NCBI RefSeq assembly: GCF_938028825.1
Contig: NZ_CALIZP010000050.1
Span: 1-62,123 of the forward strand
Direction: 5' to 3'
From: an uncultured Cardiobacterium sp.
GTDB taxonomy: Bacteria; Pseudomonadota; Gammaproteobacteria; Cardiobacteriales; Cardiobacteriaceae
Length of the DNA stretch: 62,123 nucleotides
Below the pieces are notes generated by a model, which was given only the letters and a program-made list of their open reading frames with translations, was not told where the DNA came from and searched no databases. Positions within the stretch are counted from its first letter, which is position 1, and each line of letters starts with the position of its first letter. Positions 23,403-32,299 of this stretch are shown in pieces. The position numbers were made by a program, and so were the translations under genes.

Positions 23403-25863
23403 TGTAAGAAATTCCAAAAACGTTAAAGAGTTGCTGTGCACGTGGTTTAATTTGCTCATGCTGTCTGATTAAATCCTCAACCTGTCTATGAAGTGCTTCC
23501 ATTTCGGTTTTATTGACTTGAGAGACTTTTATGGTTTCCTCAATCTCTTTCACTATTTCTGACACAGTATCTCTTACTTTGGAAATATACCGATCAATGT
23601 AATTCTTACTATAATCTGTCAAGCTACTTTCAATGTTATTCCTTATTTTTCCAAAAACATTATGCTCAAGATAATGATAGATATGCTGAGTAATGCTACC
23701 TTTCGAATCGCAGTAATGGGTTACTTCAATTTCATCATAACCATAGTTACCAAAGGTAATCCAGCGGAGAGGTGCGTAATACCATCCTTTACTTTCCCTT
23801 CTTTCTTTTTTTGTATAGGTTTTTGCTGTCCGTTCATAATAAACAGCATCCGTATTGATTTCTTTATAATTGATGGCTGGCGGGATGGCAATAATTAAAT
23901 CCAGACCTTTTCCCGAGAAATTTTTCCTGATGGTGTTAACCTCTTCCTGGCAGTCGCTGGATGCTACTTCCAAATAGGAGGCGATTGTTTCATAGCCTTT
24001 GCTGACAAGGTCGCGGGCATCACCGTTCACAGATTTTGCTAAATCTTGCAGAATGGTCGTCATCGCCTTGGTAAAGCTGTCTTTTTGTTGCGACGAGCTG
24101 AAGTTCAGCTCATCCCTACCACCGTTATTCAGGATTCTTTTTAACTCTTCCAGTTCTTTTTTCTTTTTAGCATTGAGATTCCACAAGAAGACCCTGGTAT
24201 GTTTTAATTCCTCTTTAAGCTTTTCCTCTTCTTCTTTCAAGTAGTCTGTAATTCTACCATTCATCAAGTCACTTATTTGCTGCTGTGCAGTCTTCTGTAA
24301 TTCATCGGTTCTGGTTTTTATTACTAAGGATTCTTCTTCAATTATAGTATTTATTTTAGACTTAATTTTCTTCTCAATGTCTTTTATTGCTTGGGTACTA
24401 TGAATGGCTTCCTGTATTTCTTTATTAAGATGTTCAATTTCTGCTTCTGTTGCCTGTGTGATTTTTGAAATCTCGGCAACATCGTTGTATTGGGCAAATA
24501 ATTCTTTTATTTTCTGCAAGGTTGAAGTGATTGCCAACAGTGGGGATTGCTGGTTGTTTTTATCAATAGCATTAGTAATCAGCTGCATCATGCCACTTGC
24601 TGCCAAGATATCTTGTGCATCGTCTTGGATTTCTTCGGAACTCTTGCTATCCCATAAATTTGCATAGCGCCTACCATAGGCGATATCAGCAAAATCATGT
24701 ACCCAACCTGTATTAAGAGCTGGTTTATGACCTGTAATTTTTATTTCATTCATAATACGATGTGCAAGAAAAGCTTCCTTGGCAGATACTGTAAAGATAT
24801 TATCTTTTTCTATTCTTTCTTCTAACAAGTTATTAAAGACAAATTTTATAGTTGTTTCTTTATCATCAGAATTCGAATCTTTTCCATCAAATTTATTTAC
24901 CAAAACAAATAGTTGGCTCTTATCTATTCCACCTAATGATTGTATCTGTTCACGGATATTCTGTTCAGATTTAGAATTTAACTGGCCGTAATCCAGTACG
25001 AGTAATACAGCAGAGCAGCGTTTCAGTTGTTCCGTCAAGATTCCGGCAAGTTCCGGTTGTTGCGCTTCATTCGGCCCCGGGGTATCGAGCAATGCCAGAT
25101 GGCCCCCTTTATCTTGGGCATTTTGCAGATAGGAAAACTCCACTTCAATAACGGGCAGAGTATCGAATTCACGATAGGCCGCATAGGGGAATGTTAGATT
25201 GGTTTCCAAGGATTCATTAAGGACTTTAGCGAGGCGCGCCAGGTCATTCAGGCGTTTAAGGCAATCAAAGATTTTATCTTCACCATGATAGGTATCTGAA
25301 AATTCCATGTGCTGCCTGATATCTTCTATCAATGGCAAGAGGTTTTTATTTTCTTTCAACTCGGGATGCTCTTTAAGCGTTTCATCGTGATTTTGTAACA
25401 GAATATTACGGATTTCTCCGATAAAGGTATTTATGGCATCAGGGTTGAACTTGAGTTCGGGCTCTGTTTTCCCAGACGTATGGCGGATAAGGGTAGGCAG
25501 GGTCGTCATCGGGCGGTTGCGATTCGGCATGATTTCGCGCCCGACGATGGCATTGATGGTGGTCGATTTTCCGGCTTTCATGGTGCCAACGACGGCAAGC
25601 ACCACGTCAAAGTTTTTCAGTTTCTGGATTTCACCTTGGAAAATAGTTTGATCTTCTAATATGCGTTCCGGTGAAAGTCCCGATTCGCTTTTCACAGACT
25701 CTTTTGAAACGCTTTCTGTGTTTTTCGGTTGGTTAATTTTATTGCGTTCTTTTAGATAATCAGCAATTTTATCTAGTAATTCATGCTGTTCTTCCAGAAC
25801 ATTAACCAAATCATCGCGGTAGCCTTGCAATTCTTTTAAGGTCAGTTGGCTTTTTTGACCCAT
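23392..25863 (-). CDS. Dynamin-like GTPase (CrfC/RdcA-like), island gene 1
   Basis: 823-residue dynamin-superfamily GTPase. P-loop GTMKAGKST is at 93-101, G2 threonine in RPMTTLPTLIRH (117-128), G3 DTPGPNE at 260-266 and G4 NKFD at 323-326. The P-loop context VVGTMKAGKSTTINAIVG and following MPNRNRPMT match what I recall of E. coli CrfC (YjdA, also RdcA). Long charged coiled-coil stalk regions follow (about 450-580 and 740-810), longer than CrfC (about 740 residues). Such proteins bind or remodel membranes. AGGAG precedes the ATG. It is the first gene of the AT-rich operon. Confidence 0.9.
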   Translation of the reverse strand: MGQKSQLTLKELQGYRDDLVNVLEEQHELLDKIADYLKERNKINQPKNTESVSKESVKSESGLSPERILEDQTIFQGEIQKLKNFDVVLAVVGTMKAGKSTTINAIVGREIMPNRNRPMTTLPTLIRHTSGKTEPELKFNPDAINTFIGEIRNILLQNHDETLKEHPELKENKNLLPLIEDIRQHMEFSDTYHGEDKIFDCLKRLNDLARLAKVLNESLETNLTFPYAAYREFDTLPVIEVEFSYLQNAQDKGGHLALLDTPGPNEAQQPELAGILTEQLKRCSAVLLVLDYGQLNSKSEQNIREQIQSLGGIDKSQLFVLVNKFDGKDSNSDDKETTIKFVFNNLLEERIEKDNIFTVSAKEAFLAHRIMNEIKITGHKPALNTGWVHDFADIAYGRRYANLWDSKSSEEIQDDAQDILAASGMMQLITNAIDKNNQQSPLLAITSTLQKIKELFAQYNDVAEISKITQATEAEIEHLNKEIQEAIHSTQAIKDIEKKIKSKINTIIEEESLVIKTRTDELQKTAQQQISDLMNGRITDYLKEEEEKLKEELKHTRVFLWNLNAKKKKELEELKRILNNGGRDELNFSSSQQKDSFTKAMTTILQDLAKSVNGDARDLVSKGYETIASYLEVASSDCQEEVNTIRKNFSGKGLDLIIAIPPAINYKEINTDAVYYERTAKTYTKKERRESKGWYYAPLRWITFGNYGYDEIEVTHYCDSKGSITQHIYHYLEHNVFGKIRNNIESSLTDYSKNYIDRYISKVRDTVSEIVKEIEETIKVSQVNKTEMEALHRQVEDLIRQHEQIKPRAQQLFNVFGISYNAK

Positions 25864-25900
25864 TTTGGGTCTCCTATTGTGTCAAGGGTTAAAGTGTATA

Positions 25901-25939
25901 AGTGGGCGGTTTGTCCACTTCGTTATCAAGCATGATAAC
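25901..25939. promoter_or_regulatory. Palindromes in the leader of the dynamin operon (candidate operator)
   Basis: GTTATCA-AGCA-TGATAAC (25922-25939) is a perfect 7-bp dyad, and GTGGGC-x5-GTCCAC nearby is a 5-of-6 dyad (about 25902-25918). Both lie between the WYL regulator stop and the dynamin start, upstream of AT-rich DNA resembling a -10 region. A binding site for the adjacent WYL regulator is a natural guess; a simple hairpin is the alternative. Confidence 0.4.
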
Positions 25940-26005
25940 CGAGGTCAGCGTCAGGTTGAGTCGCTTGTAATCTGCCGCGTGCTTTTTGTGCCTCCGCCGC
26001 CTGTT

Positions 26006-26989
26006 TCAAGCATTTTCCCTGCCAAGCGCGGCATCCACGGGCATTTTCTCCACATCCCATATTTCGTCCCCGAATTTGGCCAGCCACCAGTCCAGCATGG
26101 CGCTGTCCACCACGGTGCCGCGGATGCGGTAGTGCTCGGCGTCGGCGGCGAGGATTTGCTGGTCGGCGGCGAGCGGGGTTTCGGTGAGGTGGTAGCCCGC
26201 GCTGTGGCTGATGTTGAAGGTGAGGCGGATTTTTCTGCCGCGTCCGAAGCCGAAGGCGGCATCGTCCAGGTGTTGTTGCAGGCGGAAATCGGCGGGGCGG
26301 GTGAAGGTCATGGTGGAGATTTTGGCGGCGAGGATGCGGTGCAGGGCGAGGTGGCGCGTGTCGTGGTAGCCGTCGAAGCGGACGACGAGGTAGGTCGCGG
26401 GGCCTTGCTGGACGAGGGCGAGCGGCATGACGCGTGCGGTTTTGCGTTGCGCTTTCTGGTTTTGGTAATCGACTTCCAGCCAGCGGTTCTGATAGAGCGC
26501 GCTGCTGACGGCGGTGAAGACGGCATCGTCTATCGGCGCGGGCAGGAGCGGCTGCGCGGTGGGGACGACGGCGACTTTGTCCAGCCATTGTTGTCCGGGT
26601 GTGGCGGCGGCGTGTGTGTCGAGGGTGCGCCGGGCCTGGGCGAAGAAGGGGGCGAGGGCGTGGTAGATGTTGGCGGGCAGCAGTCTTTGCAGTTGGCGGT
26701 CGGCGAGGAGCAGCAGCAGGGATTCGGCTTCGCTCATCGCCGGGATGTCGAGGCCGCGTGCTTCGTCTTTCCAGCGGTAGCCGTAGGGTTTGTTCTGGGT
26801 GTCGCGTTCGATGTCGAAGTGTGCGCAGAGGGTGTTCATGGTGCGTTGCACGCTGCGCTCGCTGCGGTCGTAGCCGAGGTCTTGCAGGCGGGCGTGGATT
26901 TCCTGCACGCTGGTTTTGCGCCGCTTGGGGATGCTGCGCAGGATGTGCAGGTAGAGCAGGGCGGTGCTGATGGCGTCTTCTTGCGGCAT
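26006..26989 (-). CDS. WYL-domain helix-turn-helix transcriptional regulator
   Basis: 327 residues. The N-terminal winged helix (about 10-70) contains TSVQEIHARLQDLGYDRSERSVQRTMNTL split by the recognition helix. The WYL domain (about 145-235) follows with RWLEVDYQN and MPLALVQQGPATYLVVRFDG, then a WCX-type C-terminal extension. WYL regulators such as CapW and BrxR sit upstream of phage-defence operons and sense nucleic-acid ligands. This gene is on the same strand, 142 nt before the dynamin operon, but its GC content is host-like, so it may be a resident gene. Confidence 0.88.
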   Translation of the reverse strand: MPQEDAISTALLYLHILRSIPKRRKTSVQEIHARLQDLGYDRSERSVQRTMNTLCAHFDIERDTQNKPYGYRWKDEARGLDIPAMSEAESLLLLLADRQLQRLLPANIYHALAPFFAQARRTLDTHAAATPGQQWLDKVAVVPTAQPLLPAPIDDAVFTAVSSALYQNRWLEVDYQNQKAQRKTARVMPLALVQQGPATYLVVRFDGYHDTRHLALHRILAAKISTMTFTRPADFRLQQHLDDAAFGFGRGRKIRLTFNISHSAGYHLTETPLAADQQILAADAEHYRIRGTVVDSAMLDWWLAKFGDEIWDVEKMPVDAALGRENA

Positions 26990-27058
26990 GGGGCGGTCCG
27001 GTGGTTGTGCGGGACAGGCATTATAGGGGCGGCGGCTCCGCTCGGGCGGTGCGCGGCG

Positions 27059-28573
27059 TCAGCGCTGCACGTTGCGCCAGTCTTTTTCGAAGTAGTGGAC
27101 GAGGATTTGCGTGTTGAGGTAGTTCGGCTCGACATCGCGGCGCGCCATGTCCGGCGGGAAGCGGAACATTTCCGCCGCCGTCGCCGCCGTCAGGTAGCGC
27201 GTCGGCACGTCGAAGCGTTCCGGCACGGGGAATGCCGCTTGCCGCCCCGCCAGCACGAAGCCCCATTCGCCGAAGGACGGTACATAGACGTGGTATGGCG
27301 CGGTGGCGAGCCCCGCCGCTTCCAGGGTGGCAACCACCGACCAGTAGGCATGCGGTGCGAAATAGGGCGAGGTGGATTGCACGACGATGAGGCCGCCGTC
27401 TGTGAGGTGCCGCGCCACCTGGCGGTACATCGGCACGGAGTAGAGTTTGCCCAGCGAGAAGTTGGACGGGTCGGGCAGGTCGATGAGGATGACGTCAAAC
27501 TGCTCGCTACTTTCTTCCAGCCATTGCGCGGCATCGGCGTTGATGACGCGCGTTTTCGGGTGCGTGAGCGCGCCGCCGTTCAGCGCGGTGAGCGTCGCCG
27601 AGGTGGCGAAGGTGCGGGTCATTTCGGCGTCGAGGTCAACCAGGGTCAGGCTTTGTACCTGCGGGTATTTCAGCACTTCACGCGCGGCAAGGCCGTCGCC
27701 GCCGCCGAGGATGAGGACGCGTTCGGCGCGCGCCGCCATCTGCATCGCGGGCAGCACCAGCGCTTCGTGGTAGCGCGCTTCGTCGCGCGAGGAGAATTGC
27801 AGGTTGCCATTGAGATAAAGGCGGGTGTCGTCCTTCCAGCGGGTGATGACGAGGCGCTGGTAGGGCGTGTGCCGCTCGTACACGATAGGGTCGCCGAAGT
27901 AGCTCTGCTCGGCGTGGAAGGTGATGCGGTCAGCATAGACGAAGGCGGCGGCAAGCGCGGCGAGGACGAGCAGAGCGCGGCGGCGCAAGGCGGCATAACG
28001 CGGCAGTTGCGCGCGGAAAATACGCGCGGTGAGCAGGGCGACGGCGGCGTTCAGAAGACCAAAGAGCAGCGCCGAGCGCGCCATGCCGAGGCGCGGCGCG
28101 AGGACGAGCGGAAAGAGCAGGGAGACGGCGAGTGCGCCGAGGTAGTCGAAGGTGAGCACACGCGCGACGAGGTCGGCAAAGGCGGCCTGCTCGCGGTGCA
28201 GGACGCGCATCACCAGCGGGATTTCCATGCCGACGATGATGCCGGTAATCAGTACAAAGGCGTACAGCAGGCTGCGGAACGGCGCGGCGGCAAGACCAAA
28301 AGCGACGAAGAGGAGGAGCGCGGAGAGGCCGCCGACGATGCCAACCAGCAGCTCGATTTCGATGAAGCGGGCAAGCGCGTCTTCGTCTTTGATGTAGCGG
28401 GTGAGGTGTGCGCCGATGCCCATCGCGAAGAGGTACAGGCCGATGATGCTGGAGAATTGCAGGATGCTGTCGCCAAGCAGATAACTGGCGAGCGCCGCCA
28501 TGATGAGTTCGTAGGCGAGGCCGCAACTGGCGACGATGAAGACAGAGATGATGAGGGTGCGGTGGGATTTCAT
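27059..28573 (-). CDS. speE: Polyamine aminopropyltransferase (spermidine synthase) with N-terminal membrane domain
   Basis: 504 residues. About seven hydrophobic helices occupy residues 5-215 (the membrane domain of long-form SpeE). A Rossmann-fold aminopropyltransferase follows (about 230-480), with LILGGGDGLAAREVLKY for decarboxylated SAM binding, VDLDAEM, and the catalytic region VILIDLPDPSNFSLGKLYS. It transfers an aminopropyl group from dcSAM to putrescine or a similar amine. I place the start at 28573 (MKSHRTLIISVF), the first residue of the first membrane helix; upstream in-frame ATGs add an unlikely basic leader. speD is not adjacent. Confidence 0.9.
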   Translation of the reverse strand: MKSHRTLIISVFIVASCGLAYELIMAALASYLLGDSILQFSSIIGLYLFAMGIGAHLTRYIKDEDALARFIEIELLVGIVGGLSALLLFVAFGLAAAPFRSLLYAFVLITGIIVGMEIPLVMRVLHREQAAFADLVARVLTFDYLGALAVSLLFPLVLAPRLGMARSALLFGLLNAAVALLTARIFRAQLPRYAALRRRALLVLAALAAAFVYADRITFHAEQSYFGDPIVYERHTPYQRLVITRWKDDTRLYLNGNLQFSSRDEARYHEALVLPAMQMAARAERVLILGGGDGLAAREVLKYPQVQSLTLVDLDAEMTRTFATSATLTALNGGALTHPKTRVINADAAQWLEESSEQFDVILIDLPDPSNFSLGKLYSVPMYRQVARHLTDGGLIVVQSTSPYFAPHAYWSVVATLEAAGLATAPYHVYVPSFGEWGFVLAGRQAAFPVPERFDVPTRYLTAATAAEMFRFPPDMARRDVEPNYLNTQILVHYFEKDWRNVQR

Positions 28574-28818
28574 CCGGCGATTATAGAGGTTTATACGGCG
28601 GGGCTTTGTGCCTCCGTATTGATGCCGCTGGCGGGCCCGGTATTTACACCGCTTGACCATAACGAGCCAATCAGCCGGAAAACTGCCAGGCGGGGCAAAC
28701 ACCGGGCTCACGGGTTTTCACCATCCCAAAAATCGCCAAAGAACAAGCCCTTCCTACCGGGCAAGGGCTTGGTGTGGGCGGAAGAGGTTGCATATCCCGC
28801 CCGGCGGCCCAGTCTTCT
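28574..28818. repeat. Intergenic stretch with a copy of a dispersed repeat
   Basis: No gene is visible. About 40 nt from 28622 (ATGCCGCTGGCGGG, then GTATTTAC-x2-CGCTTG) closely match a second copy near 41971 in another intergenic region, with about 27 of 33 aligned positions identical. A 9-bp CAAGCCCTT/AAGGGCTTG hairpin lies near 28749-28771 without a T-run. Confidence 0.4.
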
Positions 28819-29409
28819 TTAAGGAGGCAGGGCGTGCCGCCCATGTTGATGCTTTCCCCGGATGTCGTCGTACATCCGGTCATCTTTGAGCAGGGGGTAG
28901 TTTTTGTGGGTGAAGGCGAAGCGGTCGAGGCCGCCCCGGTATTGGTTTTCGCCGTGGTAGAGGACGGCCTCAATGCCGCCCGCCTTGACGCCCTGGTTCG
29001 CGGCGGTAACCCAGGGGAAGCCCCGGGTCTTCGTGGTGGCAGCTTGGGTTTCGCCTGACTCGGCTTTTGTCTCATCGGCGGCGGTCGTGCCGCTTGTACC
29101 GCGTTCTTGTCGCGCGGCGGCGATGAGGTGCATGGTGTCTTGTTCGTCGCGGCGGAAGAGGTCAAGGGCTTCTTCGGCATAGGCCTGGATGAGGCGGTTT
29201 TGCCCGCAGCTAGCGGGAAAGGCGGCGTTGTTGACGATCAGCGGCTTGCCTTCGATGTGCATGCGGCAGGTTGCGTTCACCATATTGCCGTGATTTTCAA
29301 CCGTACCGCGCAGGATGATGTCGCCGATGTTGCCGCCATTTCGCCCGGCATCATTTTCAGCCGGTCGGCGGGGTTTTTGCCGCCATCGGCGGATGGGGTC
29401 GGGCACCAT
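28819..29409 (-). CDS. Hypothetical protein, possibly 5'-truncated
   Basis: 196 residues beginning MVPDPIRRWRQKPRRP. Codon use is host-like over the whole frame (many GCC, GAC, CTC codons), arguing that it is real. The same frame is open for about 60 nt upstream of the ATG, back to a TAA, with no other start, and no Shine-Dalgarno sequence precedes 29409. It may therefore be the remnant of a longer gene. Two cysteines (NATCRMH, ASCGQN) and an Ala/Thr/Glu-rich middle are the only notable features. I do not recognise a family. Confidence 0.5.
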   Translation of the reverse strand: MVPDPIRRWRQKPRRPAENDAGRNGGNIGDIILRGTVENHGNMVNATCRMHIEGKPLIVNNAAFPASCGQNRLIQAYAEEALDLFRRDEQDTMHLIAAARQERGTSGTTAADETKAESGETQAATTKTRGFPWVTAANQGVKAGGIEAVLYHGENQYRGGLDRFAFTHKNYPLLKDDRMYDDIRGKHQHGRHALPP

Positions 29410-29573
29410 GACGAAGTAGCTACGCGAGCCAAGTATCGGCAGCGGCGTTTCGTCGCGGCGGCGCAGGCGTTAAGATAATCACGCGTCCACATGTTTCCCC
29501 AGCATTAGTCACGCTTTTGCGCATACTGCTGCGGAAAGTGCGGCGCAATTCCCCAACCCAAACAGGAGCCCTC

Positions 29574-30515
29574 ATGAAAGCCGTTTTCCTTGACCGCAAC
29601 ACCTTCTCGCCATCCATCGAACTGCCTGCCCCGGAAGGCGTGACCGACTGGCAGGTGTTCGATGCCACCGCGAACGACACCGCGACCGTCGTCGCCCGTC
29701 TGCAAGGCGCGCAAATCGCCATCACCAACAAGGTCTTGATGACGCGCGACATCCTCGCGCAACTGCCCGATTTGCGCCTCATCCAGATTACCGCGACCGG
29801 CGTCAACAACGTCGATGCCGCCGCCTGCGAGGAACACGGCGTCAAGCTCTTCAACGTCGCCGGTTACTCGACCACTACCGTACCCGAACACACCTTCGCC
29901 ATGATGCTGGCGGCGATGCGCGGCCTCCTGCCTTACCATCAGGCGGTCGTCAGCGGCGAGTGGCGGCGCGACGGCCGCTTCTGCCTGAACGAGCTGCCCA
30001 TCCTTGACCTTCGCGGCAAAACGCTGGGCATCGTCGGCGTCGGCAATATCGGCAAACGGGTGACGGAAATCGCGCGCGTTTTCGGCATGCACGTCCTCTG
30101 GGCGGAACGCCGCCACGCCGCGCCGCGCTCGCCCGAATACACACCGTTCGATGAAGTTTTCGCCGCCGCCGACATCATCACCCTGCATTGCCCGCTCAAC
30201 GACGCCTCCCATCATCTGCTCAATGCCGAAACCCTCGCCCTCTGCGCGCGCACCCCGCTCATCCTCAACATGGCGCGCGGCCCCGTCGCCGATGCCGCCG
30301 CCGTCGCGGAAGCCCTGAACAGCGGCAAAATCCTCGGCTACGCCAGCGACGTCTTCGCCGAAGAACCGCCGCCTGCCGACGACCCGCTGCTCAGTCTGCG
30401 CGAACATCCGCGCGTCATCTACACCCCGCACAACGCCTGGGCCAGCGTCGGCGCGCAGCAGGAATTGTGGCGCATCCTCATGACGCAGGTGAGCGCCTTC
30501 ATCGGCGGCGTTTGA
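29574..30515 (+). CDS. D-2-hydroxyacid dehydrogenase (glycerate dehydrogenase-like)
   Basis: 313-residue NAD(P)-dependent reductase of 2-keto acids, most like hydroxypyruvate reductase/glycerate dehydrogenase (HprA). The nucleotide-binding motif is GIVGVGNIGKRV (about 149-160). Catalytic Arg is in NMARGPV, Glu in DVFAEEPP and the His-containing TPHNAWAS lies near the C-terminus, so the catalytic triad is complete. The substrate-binding loop ITATGVNNVD is also present. Start chosen at 29574 behind AGGAG (about 29563); the upstream in-frame ATG at 29517 has no such site. Apparently monocistronic. Confidence 0.9.
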   Translation: MKAVFLDRNTFSPSIELPAPEGVTDWQVFDATANDTATVVARLQGAQIAITNKVLMTRDILAQLPDLRLIQITATGVNNVDAAACEEHGVKLFNVAGYSTTTVPEHTFAMMLAAMRGLLPYHQAVVSGEWRRDGRFCLNELPILDLRGKTLGIVGVGNIGKRVTEIARVFGMHVLWAERRHAAPRSPEYTPFDEVFAAADIITLHCPLNDASHHLLNAETLALCARTPLILNMARGPVADAAAVAEALNSGKILGYASDVFAEEPPPADDPLLSLREHPRVIYTPHNAWASVGAQQELWRILMTQVSAFIGGV

Positions 30516-30634
30516 AACCGTTCTTTGCCACCATGCGCGGCGCTGCATTCCGAGCGCGGAAATATTGCCGGCAAATGAAAAAATAGAAACCTTCTCTGCT
30601 ATCATGGCGCGCGTTTTACAGAGGAGAACTCCTA

Positions 30635-32188
30635 ATGCGCCTATGGATAGCCGCTTGGCTGGCGGCTGCTGCGATAAGCGTTGCGCACACCGAAGATTAC
30701 GAACTGGACGCGCCGGTCGTTACCGCGCGTCTGTACAGCAATGAAGCCGAACTCGTCCGCGAAGCGCGGGCAACCGTCAAACACGGCACACACCGCCTCA
30801 TCGTCTCGCCGCTACTCAGCGACAACATCGCCGACGTCTCCCTCAGCATTGAAGGCGCGCGCCTCACCGGACAGGGCATGCGCCCGCTGCCCGCCCCGGA
30901 CACCAGCGACCCGTTGCTGCAACAGGCCGATGCCGCCGAACAGGCGCTGACCATCACCCGCCAGACCATCGAAGACAACCGCGACATGAGCCGTGCCCTC
31001 ATCCAGCGCCTGCAAAATCAGAACAGCACCGTTGACAACGTCCAGCGCCAGCTTGATGCGCTGGCGCGCGTGCGCGAAAAACTGCTGAAAACCGAGCGCG
31101 AACAGCAGGACGAACTGAAAAAGCTGCAAGAACAGCTCGCCTGGCAGAACAAAGGCCGCGACAGCCGCCAGTATGCGGGAATCTTCGACATATACAGCGA
31201 CCACAGCGGCGAAGTTACCCTCACCCTGCGCGAACACACCAAGCGCGCCTACTGGCAGCCATACAGCGAATTCAGCCTGAACAGCGACACCGGCACCCTC
31301 GACATCCGCGCCTACGCCCAGGTTGTGCAGCAAAGCGGGCTGGACTGGCAGAACAGCAACATCGCCCTCTCCTTTGCCCCGCCGGATTACCGCGAACAGC
31401 CCGCCCTGCAAAGCGCCACCGTCGCCATTGCCGACCGCACCATCACCGCCCTCGTCGGCGAGAACGCGCCATTTTCCGCCAATACCGCCCTGCTCAAAGG
31501 CACCGTTTCCGCCACTGCCGCCACAAAAGCCGGCCAAAACGACAAAACGGCGGACGTTTCCATCTCCGGCGTCGATTTCGCCGTCAACATCCCCGGCAAG
31601 CACAATCTCGCCAGCTCGCGCGACCGCTACCAGCTCACCTACTGGCAAAACCGCAGCCACGCCAAACTGTACAGCGCCGCCTACGCCTGGATTGCGAGCA
31701 AGGCGCTCCTGATCGCCGAATGGCAGCAGCCGGACGGCCACGGCTTCTACCCCGGCAACGCCAGCTTCTTCCGCGACGGCAACCGCATCGGCAACCAGCG
31801 CCTTGACCGCCCGATGAACGCCAACAGCCGGCAAATCATGAGTTTCGGCGAAGATCCGCATATCGACGTCGCGTACAGCGTGCCGCCCGGCCACGTCGGC
31901 AACGGCCTCATCCTGCGCGACCGACTCGAACGCCGCCAGACCGTGACCCTGAGCAACCACGGCAAAACCGCGCGCAACGTCCGCCTCTACGCCCGCCTGC
32001 CGCTCGCGACCCAGCCCGACGTCCGCGTCGAAGCCAAATTCGCGCCCAAACCGGACGCCGAAAACGTCGATAACGTCAAAGGCATCGTCCTTTGGGAAAA
32101 AAACCTCGCGCACGGCGACAGCCTGCGCGTGGAAAACGGCTATGACATCCACTACCCCGAAGGGAAAAAACTCATCGGCATTGAGTGA
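30635..32188 (+). CDS. Secreted DUF4139 domain-containing protein
   Basis: 517 residues with a Sec signal peptide (residues 1-18, cleavage near AHT). An N-terminal beta domain (DUF4140-like, about 20-90) precedes a coiled coil (about 95-180, RQLDALARVREKLLKTEREQQ). The C-terminal DUF4139 beta-rich domain has YWQPYSEFSLNSDTGTL and ends DIHYPEGKKLIG. The family is broadly distributed with no established biochemical role; predicted periplasmic. Start behind GAGGAGAA. Host-like codon use; a TATCAT box about 35 nt upstream may be its -10. Confidence 0.85.
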   Translation: MRLWIAAWLAAAAISVAHTEDYELDAPVVTARLYSNEAELVREARATVKHGTHRLIVSPLLSDNIADVSLSIEGARLTGQGMRPLPAPDTSDPLLQQADAAEQALTITRQTIEDNRDMSRALIQRLQNQNSTVDNVQRQLDALARVREKLLKTEREQQDELKKLQEQLAWQNKGRDSRQYAGIFDIYSDHSGEVTLTLREHTKRAYWQPYSEFSLNSDTGTLDIRAYAQVVQQSGLDWQNSNIALSFAPPDYREQPALQSATVAIADRTITALVGENAPFSANTALLKGTVSATAATKAGQNDKTADVSISGVDFAVNIPGKHNLASSRDRYQLTYWQNRSHAKLYSAAYAWIASKALLIAEWQQPDGHGFYPGNASFFRDGNRIGNQRLDRPMNANSRQIMSFGEDPHIDVAYSVPPGHVGNGLILRDRLERRQTVTLSNHGKTARNVRLYARLPLATQPDVRVEAKFAPKPDAENVDNVKGIVLWEKNLAHGDSLRVENGYDIHYPEGKKLIGIE

Positions 32189-32299
32189 GGCGGTTTTCCC
32201 GGCCGGCGCCCGGCGGCAAACCCCGTCCGTAAAGGCCCCGCTTATAGCGTTTCTTTGCCCCATGATTTGCCATCTTTCAATCATCAAGCGGAGCACACC

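Noticed and set aside
23403..23459. Longer N-terminus for the RdcB-like protein
   Set aside because: Would overlap the dynamin gene by 68 nt; the ATG at 23402 with an 11-nt overlap fits the tight packing of the rest of the operon.
20204..25863. CBASS or Eleos (LeoABC) identity for the dynamin-patatin island
   Set aside because: No cyclic-nucleotide synthase, Cap2/Cap3 or LeoBC-type gene is adjacent, and the GTPase resembles CrfC/RdcA more than LeoA.
25865..28822. Open frame of 985 codons on the plus strand across the WYL and speE genes
   Set aside because: Composition is typical antisense shadow (Gly/Val/Arg/Glu-rich), it crosses two well-supported genes and their spacers, and it has no domain.
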